A stretch of 64,000 bases of DNA from Bacteroidales bacterium (GTDB lineage Bacteria; Bacteroidota; Bacteroidia; Bacteroidales; WCHB1-69). Made by a program: the position numbers and the translations under genes. The DNA lies in the NCBI GenBank assembly GCA_017651425.1, contig JAGCCZ010000005.1:33034-97033 (forward strand), written 5' to 3'. How positions within the stretch are numbered: the first letter of the stretch is position 1; the number at the start of each line of letters is the position of its first letter. Shown here piece by piece: positions 7,530-16,254 of this stretch. The notes beneath the pieces were generated by a model. The model had not been told where the DNA came from and did no database searches. It saw nothing but the letters and a program-made list of their open reading frames with translations.

Positions 7530-9033
7530 AGTATCCTCCCGTCTTGTCTGAATCTCGATGCTCAATCAAGCCTTCTTTTATAAGAATGGCAATATGTCGG
7601 TCGATTGTAGGAATGCTCTTCCCTGAAATATCGGAAATGCCTTTACGCTGGATACCAGGATTTAAGCGAATAATTGTGTATGTAGTCTTTACGCTATCAT
7701 TTAGTGTATCATTTCGACTATCATTTACCCTATCATTTCGACTATCATTTACCTTATCATTTGCATCACTATTTCTCTTATTAGGTGTTGGAAGTATCAG
7801 CTCCACTTCATCAACTTCAATCTTGTTTTTCAGTTCTGGCTGGCCCCATTGGGAATCTTTCCAAGCGGATATGATGGTTGGGAAACCTGAACCGACGTTC
7901 TCTCCGTAACCAATCATCCGGAGCATATTCTGAATTCTCGGATTACGAGCCTTTGAGTTACCGCCTTCGTATATCATCTTGATAGGCAGTTTCAGCAGAC
8001 CCGGATTACGAAAACACAATCGGTCATCGTGCTTTTCAACTCGTAGTATTCCAGCATCCATTAGCAAGTCAGAGTGTATGATTGCATTTGTAAAGGCTTC
8101 TCTGACGGCTTTGTGTTGTGGAGTGTCATCCACTCGCTGAATGCCTTCCATCCGGAACGGTCTCGGAAGGTCTGCCGTGACTTTAGGTATCACTCTGCTA
8201 AAGAACTGGTAGAGGTTGTTTTCCCAACGGCCATCGTAAGTCAGTCTATCACTATAACGCTCTTCACCGATGAGGTTGCAAAAATCTATGTAGTCCATAC
8301 GGAAATTGGCAAAACGTTCTTGCACAGACAATCCCTTGCCGAACATCATCAGGCCTGCCATTGTAAGACCTTCTTTGCCCGTTGCCCTGTCAATGATATA
8401 GCCACCAAGATTTTTAAGAAACGTTTTGTCATCAACATCATTCCACACATGTCCCTCATTCCTGTATTGGAATAGGGTACGATAACGGTGCAGTGTATCT
8501 ATGTCTATGTCATTCATATCATAGTGCTCCAACAACATACCGTCGTTGCCATCCTCAAATGAGTCTCGTATCATCGCCCTTACCTGACGTTCAGTACAAT
8601 GATAATCGCCTTCGTGGTTTCGTCTGTAGGTTCCTTTATACACATTACCGTTCAGATAAATGGGCTTTATCCTCCAATCCGCTTGTGGCACATGGATACA
8701 CACTATCTGCACATTGTTTATCTCGACCACATCCACATCTCTACCATTAAGGATATTTTCATTTACCTTATCACTGTTGATGGTGTTCCAGAAGTCATTG
8801 ACAATTTTCTGTGCATCATCGACACCCATAATTTTGAAGCGTTTTGTTTCATCGGATTCTTTCTTGTTTTCCTCAATGCCCAGCAGAATCACTCCACCAA
8901 TAGTATTGGCAAATGCAGAGTATGTTTCCCAAACAGATTTTGGAACCTCGGATTTTGCACGTTTGCATTCCAACGTCACACACTCACCATTCAGCAACAT
9001 TTCTTTTATTCCGTTCTCGTTCATATCATTCAA
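7519..9033 (-). CDS. AlbA_2/Schlafen-type ATP-binding putative transcriptional regulator
   Basis: The 504-residue protein has an N-terminal AlbA_2 (Schlafen-like, divergent AAA-4) domain at about residues 10-150 (LECKRAKSEVPKSVWETYSA, IGGVILLGIEEN). A GHKL-type ATPase region at about 300-400 (AVREAFTNAIIHSDLL, GYGENVGSGFPT) and a C-terminal winged helix follow. Before the winged helix is a linker of tetrapeptide repeats (VNDS RNDR VNDS RNDT) encoded by a 12-bp tandem repeat. Such proteins are scattered accessory genes in Bacteroidota, with no settled role. The gene is visibly AT-richer than menG and guaA, and its 3' end overlaps the menG start by 11 nt, so it looks acquired. Confidence 0.8.
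   Translation of the reverse strand: MNDMNENGIKEMLLNGECVTLECKRAKSEVPKSVWETYSAFANTIGGVILLGIEENKKESDETKRFKIMGVDDAQKIVNDFWNTINSDKVNENILNGRDVDVVEINNVQIVCIHVPQADWRIKPIYLNGNVYKGTYRRNHEGDYHCTERQVRAMIRDSFEDGNDGMLLEHYDMNDIDIDTLHRYRTLFQYRNEGHVWNDVDDKTFLKNLGGYIIDRATGKEGLTMAGLMMFGKGLSVQERFANFRMDYIDFCNLIGEERYSDRLTYDGRWENNLYQFFSRVIPKVTADLPRPFRMEGIQRVDDTPQHKAVREAFTNAIIHSDLLMDAGILRVEKHDDRLCFRNPGLLKLPIKMIYEGGNSKARNPRIQNMLRMIGYGENVGSGFPTIISAWKDSQWGQPELKNKIEVDEVELILPTPNKRNSDANDKVNDSRNDRVNDSRNDTLNDSVKTTYTIIRLNPGIQRKGISDISGKSIPTIDRHIAILIKEGLIEHRDSDKTGGYYAK
7695..7766. repeat. In-frame 12-bp tandem repeat within the AlbA-type gene
   Basis: Six 12-bp units each start TATCATTT on the plus strand and differ in the last four bases (AGTG, CGAC, ACCC, CGAC, ACCT, GCAT). 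Each encodes four residues of the Asn-Asp linker. The length stays a multiple of 3, so unit gain or loss would change linker length without a frameshift. Confidence 0.9.
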
Positions 9034-9084
9034 AACGTTTTATACACCATAACGTTTGATTTTATTTAAGGTATCCTTTAAAAA

Positions 9085-9092
9085 CAAACGTA
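9085..9092 (-). promoter_or_regulatory. Putative -7 box TACGTTTG upstream of the AlbA-type gene
   Basis: The box matches TAnnTTTG on the minus strand, 52 nt upstream of the start codon at 9033. No clear -33 TTTG is visible. Confidence 0.4.
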
Positions 9093-9153
9093 TTTGGGAC
9101 ATATCGAACCATTGTTAAGAAAGAAAAGTCATCATCCATTTTTGCCTCGAAAC

Positions 9154-10758
9154 CTATTCCCATTCGATCGTGGCGGGCGGTTTGGAGCTGATGTCGTAGC
9201 AGACGCGGTTGACGCCCTTGACCTTGTTGATGATGTCATTGGAGATCTTGGCCATAAAGTCGTAGGGCAGATGGGCCCAGTCGGCGGTCATGGCATCGGT
9301 GCTGGTGACAGCACGCAGGGCCACGGCACGCTCGTAGGTGCGCTCGTCACCCATCACGCCCACACTCTTGATGGGCAGCAGGATGACGCCGGCCTGCCAG
9401 ATCTGGTCGTAGAGGGAGACCTCAATCTCGCCATTGCTCATATTGGCGGGCACACCGGCGGCCAGCACTTTGCGAGCCTCCTCGCCAGAGAGTTTCACCT
9501 TCCAGTCGCGCAGTCCTTGGATGAAGATGTCGTCGGCATCCTGGAGGATGCGCACCTTGTCGCGGGTGATGTCGCCGAGAATGCGCACGGCGAGGCCGGG
9601 GCCGGGGAAGGGATGGCGGGTGATGAGATGCTCGGGCATGCCTAACTGGCGTCCCACGCGGCGCACCTCGTCCTTGAAGAGCCATTTCAGCGGCTCGCAG
9701 AGCTGGAGGTGCATCTTCTCGGGCAGTCCGCCCACATTATGGTGGCTCTTGATCACCATTCCGGTAATGCTGAGGCTTTCGATGCGGTCGGGGTAGATGG
9801 TGCCCTGTGCCAGCCATTTAGCATCGGTGATCTTCTGGGCCTCGGCGTTGAACACGTCGATGAAGCCGGCACCGATGATCTTGCGCTTGCGTTCGGGTTC
9901 GGTGACGCCCTCCAGCTCACGGAAGAACTTCTCGCTGGCATCGACCCCAATGACGTTGAGACCGAGCCCCTCATAGTCACGCATCACATTTTGGAACTCA
10001 TTTTTACGCAACAGCCCGTGATCCACAAAGATGCAGGTGAGATTGCTTCCGATGGCCTTATGCAGCAACACGGCGCACACGGAGGAATCGACACCGCCGG
10101 AGAGACCGAGGATAACGCGGTCGTTGCCGATCTGCTCTTTCAGCTCGGCCACGGTGGTCTCCACAAAAGAAGCGGGGCTCCAGGTCTGGTGGCCGCCGCA
10201 GATGCCCACCACAAAGTTCTTGAGCAGCTGCGTGCCCTGCGTGGTGTGGAACACCTCGGGGTGGAACTGCACGCCCCACACCTGCTCACCTCCAAACTGG
10301 TAGGCAGCAAACTCCACCTTGTCGGTGGAGGCAATCTTGCGGCACTGTTCCGGCAGGCGGGTGATGGTGTCGCCGTGGCTCATCCAGACCTGCGTGTGCT
10401 CGTCAAGGCCGCGCAGCAGCGGATTGTCGTGCTCAAAAGCGGCAAGATTGGCGCGGCCATACTCGCGGCTACCAGCGGGCTCCACGCGGCCGCCGTTGGT
10501 GTGGGCCATATATTGCGCACCGTAGCAGATGCCCAGTATGGGCAGCCGCCCGCGGATGGCGGAGAGGTCCACCTTGAAGGCCTTCTCGTCATAGACGCTG
10601 AAGGGCGAGCCGCTGAGGATGACGCCGATGACATCGGGATCGTCATGCGGGAACTTGTTGTAAGGCACTATTTCACAGAACATGTCTAACTCGCGAACAC
10701 GCCGTCCGATGAGCTGCGTGGTCTGGGAGCCGAAGTCGAGAATGATGATTTTTTCCAT
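9154..10758 (-). CDS. guaA: GMP synthase, glutamine-hydrolysing
   Basis: GuaA converts XMP to GMP with glutamine and ATP. The N-terminal class I amidotransferase has the nucleophile in GICYGAQ (Cys78) and the His-Glu pair in GVQFHPEV. The ATP pyrophosphatase domain starts with the PP-loop LSGGVDSS near residue 220. The C-terminal dimerisation domain ends in [15 protein letters not shown], as in the family. At 534 residues it is full length. A TAnnTTTG box lies 27 nt upstream and the gene is probably monocistronic. Confidence 0.97.
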   Translation of the reverse strand: MEKIIILDFGSQTTQLIGRRVRELDMFCEIVPYNKFPHDDPDVIGVILSGSPFSVYDEKAFKVDLSAIRGRLPILGICYGAQYMAHTNGGRVEPAGSREYGRANLAAFEHDNPLLRGLDEHTQVWMSHGDTITRLPEQCRKIASTDKVEFAAYQFGGEQVWGVQFHPEVFHTTQGTQLLKNFVVGICGGHQTWSPASFVETTVAELKEQIGNDRVILGLSGGVDSSVCAVLLHKAIGSNLTCIFVDHGLLRKNEFQNVMRDYEGLGLNVIGVDASEKFFRELEGVTEPERKRKIIGAGFIDVFNAEAQKITDAKWLAQGTIYPDRIESLSITGMVIKSHHNVGGLPEKMHLQLCEPLKWLFKDEVRRVGRQLGMPEHLITRHPFPGPGLAVRILGDITRDKVRILQDADDIFIQGLRDWKVKLSGEEARKVLAAGVPANMSNGEIEVSLYDQIWQAGVILLPIKSVGVMGDERTYERAVALRAVTSTDAMTADWAHLPYDFMAKISNDIINKVKGVNRVCYDISSKPPATIEWE

Positions 10759-10784
10759 ATAAGTTGTTACGATAAAAGAGGGTG

Positions 10785-10792
10785 CAAATGTA
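10785..10792 (-). promoter_or_regulatory. Putative guaA -7 box TACATTTG
   Basis: It matches TAnnTTTG on the minus strand, 27 nt before the guaA start. The -33 element is not obvious. Confidence 0.5.
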
Positions 10793-10815
10793 TCAAAAAT
10801 CCCGTTATAGGGCTA

Positions 10816-11745
10816 TCATGATTTTAAAGGGGGTTGTGGCCGGGCAGAGCGTCTTTCAAATCGCCATATCTGCCAGCTGTTGAAGAGGTTTTGCCATATA
10901 GAATAGAACGCCAGAAAAACCGTAGCGAGCGGATTGAGAAAAACGGTGGCCATCCAGATGCCAAAGGCGGTGTTCTTCTGTCCCATCAGCTGCCCACCCG
11001 CAATCGTGTCGTGATAATGATATCCCACCCATTTGCCCAAGCCAAAATTAAGGGCGCAGACCAGGATGGAGGCGATGCCGAGCCACAGGATGTTCAAACC
11101 ATTGCCCTGTCCATGCAAAAAGACAAAGTCGATGGTACGTCCCAAGGTCAGCAACAGCAAAAATGCCCATATATAGAAAGTGATGTCTTTGTATCGACTC
11201 AGAAAATTATTGGCTTTGGGCCAGCAGAACTGTAGAAATAGTGCGACAAAGAAGGGCAGTGCGATGGTGGAGCTCACCTTTTTGAAGATCATCCAAAAGG
11301 AGGTCCCGAAAGCCATGTCTTGATGCAATCCGATGAAAGAAAAATAAAATGGGGCGATGAGCACAATGAGCAGGTTGCCGAAGATGGTGTATTCAGTAAT
11401 GGTTTCACGGTTGGCACCTAACATGCAGGAAACCACGACCACCGAGGCGGCCACGGGACACAGAATGCCCATGAAGACACCTTGCGCCAACAACTCATTG
11501 TGAAAGATGGCTCGAATGAGAAAATAACTGCCCACACTGGCCAAGGTCTGGTAAACCATGATCCAAACATTCAGCTTGGTAAGATGCAGTTTGCGTAAAT
11601 CCACCGCCACGAAGTTGAGCAACAGAATGGTGAATATCAGATAGGGTGCCAAAAATGCCAATTGTCCGCACCATTTGTGCAACAAAAGGCCCATCACCAT
11701 GGCAAACGGAAGTATGTAGCTGCGAAATCTCTCCATGGATGTCAT
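10816..11745 (-). CDS. Bile acid:sodium symporter (BASS) family transporter
   Basis: This is a polytopic membrane protein of 309 residues with about nine to ten hydrophobic segments. Fold-typical stretches are CPVAASVVVVSCMLGANR in the middle and GQLMGQKNTAFGIWMA near the C-terminus, where the GQ(K/R)N-like segment matches the crossing-helix region of BASS transporters. It is expected to be a Na+-coupled organic anion carrier in the inner membrane; the substrate cannot be read from sequence. Its ATG overlaps the lptG stop by 4 nt, so it is co-translated with the lipid-export gene, which may be incidental. Confidence 0.78.
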   Translation of the reverse strand: MTSMERFRSYILPFAMVMGLLLHKWCGQLAFLAPYLIFTILLLNFVAVDLRKLHLTKLNVWIMVYQTLASVGSYFLIRAIFHNELLAQGVFMGILCPVAASVVVVSCMLGANRETITEYTIFGNLLIVLIAPFYFSFIGLHQDMAFGTSFWMIFKKVSSTIALPFFVALFLQFCWPKANNFLSRYKDITFYIWAFLLLLTLGRTIDFVFLHGQGNGLNILWLGIASILVCALNFGLGKWVGYHYHDTIAGGQLMGQKNTAFGIWMATVFLNPLATVFLAFYSIWQNLFNSWQIWRFERRSARPQPPLKS

Positions 11746-12854
11746 TTTTGGGCAAACCGCAGCATATAAATCATGATGACGAGGAATATGAGATTCGGTA
11801 TCCAGGTGCCTAATACGGGGGGCAGTCCGCCCGACACTGAAAAGACGGTGGACACCTGCTGTAAAAAGACAAATGTGAAGGCCAACCCCATGCCGATGAA
11901 GATGTGGACGCCCACTCCTCTGGCCGTTTTTCTCGAAGAGACACTCAATCCTAAAAATGAAAGGATGATGATGCCCAGAGGATTGGCAATACGCTTGTGC
12001 CGCTCGATTTGATAATGCGCCACCAAACTCGACCCTCGCGATTTTTCTTCCTTTATAAATGTGCGCAACTCATTGTACGACATGGTTTCACTGACAAAAG
12101 CATCCTGATTGAGGTTGATGGGCTTCACGTTGAAAACCGTGTCCATCGTCAGGCCTGTCTCCATCTGTTCCACTCCATTTACTATACGACGTCGCGTATA
12201 ATCGTTAAGTGTCCATACCTGTTTTTCATCATCGAAAGTGATGCTCTTGGCGGAAATCTTCTCTTTCAAATACTTCTCATCGAACACTTCGAAAGTAAAA
12301 TAGTAACCTGTCTGGGCGGCTCGGTCCCAACGCTCCACAAAAATATAACTGTCAGCGGAATTCTTGATATGGAGATAGGTGGTCTGCACGGCCTGCCGCC
12401 CCATGTTTTGATACTTGAACTCGTTAAGCCGGGCGTTGGTGCGGGGCACGATGAAGTTTGCCAAAACCAACGAAACCAGCACAATGACGATGGAACCCAC
12501 AAAATAGGGCAGCAAAAACCGCCTGAAACTGACTCCGTTGCCCAAAATCGAGATAATCTCATTGTGGGAGGAGAGTTTCGAAGTGAACCATATCACGCTG
12601 ATAAACGTGAACAAGGGGATGAAAAGATTGATGAAGTATGGGATGAAATTGAAATAATATCCCGTGATAATCTCCTTGACAGGAATATTCCTGTCCATGA
12701 AACGCTGGATATTCTCCGACAAATCGAAGACGACGACGATGGTCATCAGCAACGTCACGGCATAGACCACCGACCCGAGGAATTTCTTCAGGATGTAGGA
12801 ATCGAGGATTTTCCATCCCGTCAACTCCCGAAATCGTTCAATCCAGCGTGACAT
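11742..12854 (-). CDS. lptG: LptF/LptG (YjgP/YjgQ) family LPS export permease
   Basis: The inner-membrane permease of the Lpt machine moves lipopolysaccharide out of the membrane. The 370-residue protein has two or three N-terminal membrane helices (SYILKKFLGSVVYAVTLLM; FIPYFINLFIPLFTFISVIW), a central periplasmic beta-jellyroll of about 150 residues and a C-terminal block of three helices. The conserved segment NPLGIIILSFLGLSVSSRK is typical. LptF and LptG are paralogues and only one is present here, so the F/G assignment is tentative. A functional link with lptC at 31394-31957 is expected. Confidence 0.85.
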   Translation of the reverse strand: MSRWIERFRELTGWKILDSYILKKFLGSVVYAVTLLMTIVVVFDLSENIQRFMDRNIPVKEIITGYYFNFIPYFINLFIPLFTFISVIWFTSKLSSHNEIISILGNGVSFRRFLLPYFVGSIVIVLVSLVLANFIVPRTNARLNEFKYQNMGRQAVQTTYLHIKNSADSYIFVERWDRAAQTGYYFTFEVFDEKYLKEKISAKSITFDDEKQVWTLNDYTRRRIVNGVEQMETGLTMDTVFNVKPINLNQDAFVSETMSYNELRTFIKEEKSRGSSLVAHYQIERHKRIANPLGIIILSFLGLSVSSRKTARGVGVHIFIGMGLAFTFVFLQQVSTVFSVSGGLPPVLGTWIPNLIFLVIMIYMLRFAQK

Positions 12855-12940
12855 TCAGTGAACTATAGGTATTGTTGTGTTGCTAAATGATCAGGTTATT
12901 GGCTTATCTTCTTATAAATAAAAACACCAACTCCAAGCTC

Positions 12941-12965
12941 CAATTGCCAACAGCTAACAGCCAAC
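12941..12965. repeat. Heptamer array, GTTRGCY type
   Basis: Read on the minus strand, units GTTGGCT, GTTAGCT and GTTGGCA begin 2 nt after the stop codon of the S9 peptidase gene. This is the same family as the arrays at 5138-5165 and 5357-5377, in the same orientation relative to the upstream gene. Confidence 0.85.
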
Positions 12966-12967
12966 GT

Positions 12968-15052
12968 CTATTTTTTCAACCATTGGTCGAGCCAACGGAA
13001 GAACTCGCGCTGCCAGAGCATGGCGTTCTGCGGTTTGGTGACAAAGTGGCATTCATCGGGGAAGAAGAGGAAGCGGCTGGGGATTCCCTTCATCTGGGCC
13101 ACGTCGTATGCCTGCATGCCCTCGGTGTAGGGGATGCGGAAGTCGTTGCCGCCATGGATGACGAGAATCGGGGTGTCCCAGTTGCCCACGAAATGGTGCG
13201 GTGAGAAGTCGTAGCTCTTGGGCGTGGGCTTCTGCCAATAGTTGCCCTCGATGTCATGATTGGCGAAGAAGAGCTCTTCGGTGGTGCCATACCAGCTCTC
13301 GAAATTGAACATGCCGCAGTGGGCGATGAAGCACTTAAAGCGCTTGTCGTGGTGGCCGGCGAGCCAATAGACGGAGAAGCCGCCGAAGCTGGCGCCGATG
13401 CAGCCGAGCCTGTCCTCATCCACGTATGGCTCCTTGGCAAGCGCATCGATGGCGGAGAGGTAGTCCTTCATGCACTGGCCGCCGTAGTCCTTGCTGATGT
13501 CATCGTTCCACTTCTGGCCGAAGCCGGGCAGGCCACGACGGTTCGGGGCCACGATGATGTAGTCGTGCGCCGCCATCATCTGGAAGTTCCAACGATAGGA
13601 ATAGAACTGGCTTACGGGAGACTGCGGGCCACCCTCACAATAGAGCAGCGTCGGGTAGGTCTTGGTGGAGTCGAAGTTCGGCGGAAGGATCACCCAAACC
13701 AACATCTGCTTGCCGTCGGTGGTCTGCACCCATTTTTTGACGGTCTTGCCCAACGTGACTTTGTCAAGCACGTCCTTGTTGATGAAGCTCAACTGCTTGA
13801 CCTCCTTGTTTTTCAAGTTTATGCCATAGATCTCGGCAGGATAGGCGTGCGTGGTGCGCGTGGCGATAATCTGGTCGCCGGCGACCTGAATGGAGTTGTA
13901 GTCATAGTCGCCATCGGTGATTTGCTCAAAAGTGCGGGCGGCAAGGTCGTAACCGTAAACCTGGATGGTGCCCTCCTTGTCGCTGGTGAAATAGATTTTC
14001 TTGCCGTCCTCGCTCCAGGCGAAGTTGGTGGCGTTCTGGTCAAAGTCGGCGGTGCAGTCCTCCCACTTGCCCGTGCTGAGGTCGCAAAGGGCCATGCGGT
14101 GCTTGTCGGACTCGAAGCCGTCGGTTTCCATGCTCCACCAGACGAGCTTGCTGCCGTCAGGGGAGAAGACGGGAGCCATGTCGTAGCCCATATTGCCCTC
14201 GGAGAGGTTGCGCGTGGTCTTGTCGGCAAGATTGTAGAGATAGACATCCGTGTTGGTGCTCTCGGCGAAAGCCTTGCCGGAAAGTTTCTTGCAGCAGTAG
14301 GCGATAGATTTGCCGTCGGGGCTCCATACGAACTCCTCGGCACCGCCGAACGGAGGCGTGGGACAATGGAACTTCTGACCCTCCAGCAGGTCAGTGGCGT
14401 TGTCGCAAGAGGGATAGTCGGCGATGAAGAGGTGGCTGTAGGTGCCGTCGGCCCAGTAATTCCAATGACGGTACATAAGGTCGTCGTAGATCATGGCGTT
14501 GGCCTTGGGCAGGTCGGGGTAGCGCTGTTCGATGGTGGGGTCGATCTGCACGTTCATGGCGTAGCTGATGTGCTTCATGTCGGGTGCGTAGCTGAAGCTG
14601 TTGATGTCGCCCTCCACATGGGTGATTTGTTTGGCGTGGGAGCCGTCGGGGTCGCACTCCCAAATCTGGGTGCCCTTGTCGTCGCTGTAGAGATAGGCGA
14701 TTTTCTTGCCGTCGGGACGCCAGACGGGCTGCATCTCGTCGTTGGGGGTGGAGGTCACGCGCGTGGGTTCGCCACCCTCCACCGGCATGGTGTATAACTC
14801 GGCGTTGCCTGTGTTGGCTTTGTAGTCATAATACTTGACACTGTACAGAAGCGTCTTGCCGTCGGGCGAGACCTGCACGTCGGAAAGACGGCCCAAATAC
14901 CAGAGTATTTTCTCGTCCATCACTCCCTTGCTGAAGTCGGGAACTTCACGGTTGTCTTTGGAAATCACGGTGTTATTGTCTTCTTTGGACTTTTTTGCAC
15001 AACTGTTGAACAACATGGTGGCGATAAGGGTTACGAACAAAATTTTTTTCAT
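12968..15052 (-). CDS. S9 family prolyl oligopeptidase-type peptidase, DPP5-like
   Basis: This serine exopeptidase of the POP/DPP family comprises a seven-bladed propeller region (repeated W/S-PDGK motifs, about residues 50-420) and a C-terminal alpha/beta hydrolase. The catalytic triad can be placed at Ser555 (GASFGG), Asp637 (HGGNDFRIP) and His669 (DECHF). The triad spacing resembles dipeptidyl-peptidase 5 of Porphyromonas. The N-terminus reads MKKILFVTLIATMLFNSC, a lipoprotein-type signal, so the enzyme probably sits in the periplasm or on a membrane face and releases dipeptides for uptake. A TAnnTTTG box lies 25 nt upstream. Confidence 0.9.
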   Translation of the reverse strand: MKKILFVTLIATMLFNSCAKKSKEDNNTVISKDNREVPDFSKGVMDEKILWYLGRLSDVQVSPDGKTLLYSVKYYDYKANTGNAELYTMPVEGGEPTRVTSTPNDEMQPVWRPDGKKIAYLYSDDKGTQIWECDPDGSHAKQITHVEGDINSFSYAPDMKHISYAMNVQIDPTIEQRYPDLPKANAMIYDDLMYRHWNYWADGTYSHLFIADYPSCDNATDLLEGQKFHCPTPPFGGAEEFVWSPDGKSIAYCCKKLSGKAFAESTNTDVYLYNLADKTTRNLSEGNMGYDMAPVFSPDGSKLVWWSMETDGFESDKHRMALCDLSTGKWEDCTADFDQNATNFAWSEDGKKIYFTSDKEGTIQVYGYDLAARTFEQITDGDYDYNSIQVAGDQIIATRTTHAYPAEIYGINLKNKEVKQLSFINKDVLDKVTLGKTVKKWVQTTDGKQMLVWVILPPNFDSTKTYPTLLYCEGGPQSPVSQFYSYRWNFQMMAAHDYIIVAPNRRGLPGFGQKWNDDISKDYGGQCMKDYLSAIDALAKEPYVDEDRLGCIGASFGGFSVYWLAGHHDKRFKCFIAHCGMFNFESWYGTTEELFFANHDIEGNYWQKPTPKSYDFSPHHFVGNWDTPILVIHGGNDFRIPYTEGMQAYDVAQMKGIPSRFLFFPDECHFVTKPQNAMLWQREFFRWLDQWLKK

Positions 15053-15076
15053 AAAAGATTATTTTTTACAGGGCTG

Positions 15077-15084
15077 CAAAAATA
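15077..15084 (-). promoter_or_regulatory. Putative -7 box TATTTTTG for the S9 peptidase
   Basis: It matches TAnnTTTG on the minus strand, 25 nt before the start. Only 9 nt separate it from the plus-strand box at 15094, so the two promoters are back to back in an 83-nt divergent gap. Confidence 0.5.
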
Positions 15085-15093
15085 GCAATTTTG

Positions 15094-15101
15094 TATCTTT
15101 G
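15094..15101 (+). promoter_or_regulatory. Putative -7 box TATCTTTG for the cysteine-rich lipoprotein
   Basis: It matches TAnnTTTG, 34 nt before the start at 15136. It lies inside the longest open frame (from 15091), which argues that the start is the downstream ATG. Confidence 0.5.
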
Positions 15102-15135
15102 CCGCTCTTATTTTTATCAACTAAAATTTCAGAAA

Positions 15136-15603
15136 ATGAAGAAACTTATGATTTTGGCAGCTGCGTGCTGTCTGGTTTTAGCCTCTTGCAACAACCAACC
15201 CAAAGAACAGCCCAAGCCCGAATGCCAAGCACAGACCGAATGCCAGAAAGAGAAATCCCCTTGTTGTGAAAAAAAGCAGAAGGCCATGGAAGACTGGGCC
15301 AACTGGGAAAACCTGACCGAAGACCGCAAGGTGGAACTCCTCAACGAGCGCAAGGCTTGCTACGACAAGCAGAAAGCCGAACAAGCTGAAAGAGAAGCCC
15401 AAAAAGCCAAGTTCGAAGAACAAATGAGCAAGTGGGATAATCTCACCACCGAGGAGAAGAAGGCCGCTTTCGACCTTTGTCCCTGCTGCAAGAAACCTTG
15501 CTGCAAAGAGGGTCCAAAAGAGGGCAAATGCTGCAAAGAAGGCAAAGGCGAGTGCAAGAAGGACGGCAAGTGCCCGAAAGAGGGTGAATGCAAAGGCAAG
15601 TAG
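15136..15603 (+). CDS. Small cysteine-rich lipoprotein with metallothionein-like tail
   Basis: The start at 15136 gives a clean lipoprotein signal (MKKLMILAAACCLVLASC, lipidated Cys in LASC) and lies after the -7 box. The mature protein is about 138 residues. It has a short Cys-containing segment (PEC, TEC, PCC), a charged helical middle rich in Glu, Lys and Trp, then a final 40 or so residues carrying ten cysteines in CPCC, CCKEG and ECKK patterns with only Gly, Lys, Glu, Pro and Asp between them. That composition suggests soft-metal binding or a disulfide-rich tail outside the cytoplasm. I do not recognise a family. It is 6 nt upstream of purN, so probably co-transcribed. Confidence 0.75.
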   Translation: MKKLMILAAACCLVLASCNNQPKEQPKPECQAQTECQKEKSPCCEKKQKAMEDWANWENLTEDRKVELLNERKACYDKQKAEQAEREAQKAKFEEQMSKWDNLTTEEKKAAFDLCPCCKKPCCKEGPKEGKCCKEGKGECKKDGKCPKEGECKGK

Positions 15604-15609
15604 TCTTCT

Positions 15610-16182
15610 ATGAAAAAAATCGCAGTTTTCGCTTCCGGCTTCGGCTCTAATTTCCAGGCCATCATTGAAGCCGTAAAGAAGGGGACGCTTCAGGCCGAAA
15701 TCGCCCTGTTGGTCTCCGACAAGCCGAATTGCAAAGCAGTGGAACGCGCCAATGAACACCACATTGACGCGTTCACTTTTTGCTCCAAGGAGTATGCCGA
15801 CAAGGCGGCCTACGAGACCGCCATACTGCACGAGTTGCAGAGCCGCGGCGTGGACTATATCGTCCTGGCCGGTTATATGCGCTACATCGGCGAAGTGCTT
15901 CTCACTCACTATCCCATGCGCATCATCAACCTCCATCCCGCCCTGCTGCCCTCCTTCCCCGGCGCACACGGCATCGAGGATGCTTTCAATCACGGTGTGC
16001 GTGTCTTCGGCATCACCATCCACTTCGTTGACGAAGGTGTTGACACGGGGAAGATTATCGACCAGTTCGCTTTCCACAGTGACGGCACCGAAACCCTCGA
16101 CGAGATCGAGACCCACATCCATCAGCTGGAACACCAACATTACCCCGAAACCATCAATATGGTGTTGCAGCACGACCAATGA
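15610..16182 (+). CDS. purN: Phosphoribosylglycinamide formyltransferase
   Basis: PurN transfers a formyl group from 10-formyl-THF to GAR in purine synthesis. The phosphate/GAR loop SGFGSNFQAII opens the protein. The catalytic Asn107 and His109 lie in NLHPALLPSFPG, and Asp145 is in VDTGKI, matching the Asn-His-Asp triad of E. coli PurN. The length (190 residues) is normal. It follows the cysteine-rich lipoprotein by 6 nt. Confidence 0.95.
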   Translation: MKKIAVFASGFGSNFQAIIEAVKKGTLQAEIALLVSDKPNCKAVERANEHHIDAFTFCSKEYADKAAYETAILHELQSRGVDYIVLAGYMRYIGEVLLTHYPMRIINLHPALLPSFPGAHGIEDAFNHGVRVFGITIHFVDEGVDTGKIIDQFAFHSDGTETLDEIETHIHQLEHQHYPETINMVLQHDQ

Positions 16183-16254
16183 ACACCTACCCCTTGATTC
16201 CTGAAATCTCCACTACCATAACAAACATCCCATACGAAAACACCACCCATTTCC

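Noticed and set aside
7695..7766. Regularly spaced TATCATTT repeats that could look like a small CRISPR array
   Set aside because: The period is 12 bp, no spacers exist, and the units are in frame within a protein linker.
13256..14797. 513-residue open frame antisense to the S9 peptidase
   Set aside because: Codon-bias shadow of a gene with a complete catalytic triad.
15091..15135. Upstream start of the cysteine-rich lipoprotein
   Set aside because: It would place the -7 box inside the coding region and destroy the lipoprotein signal; the ATG at 15136 is better.
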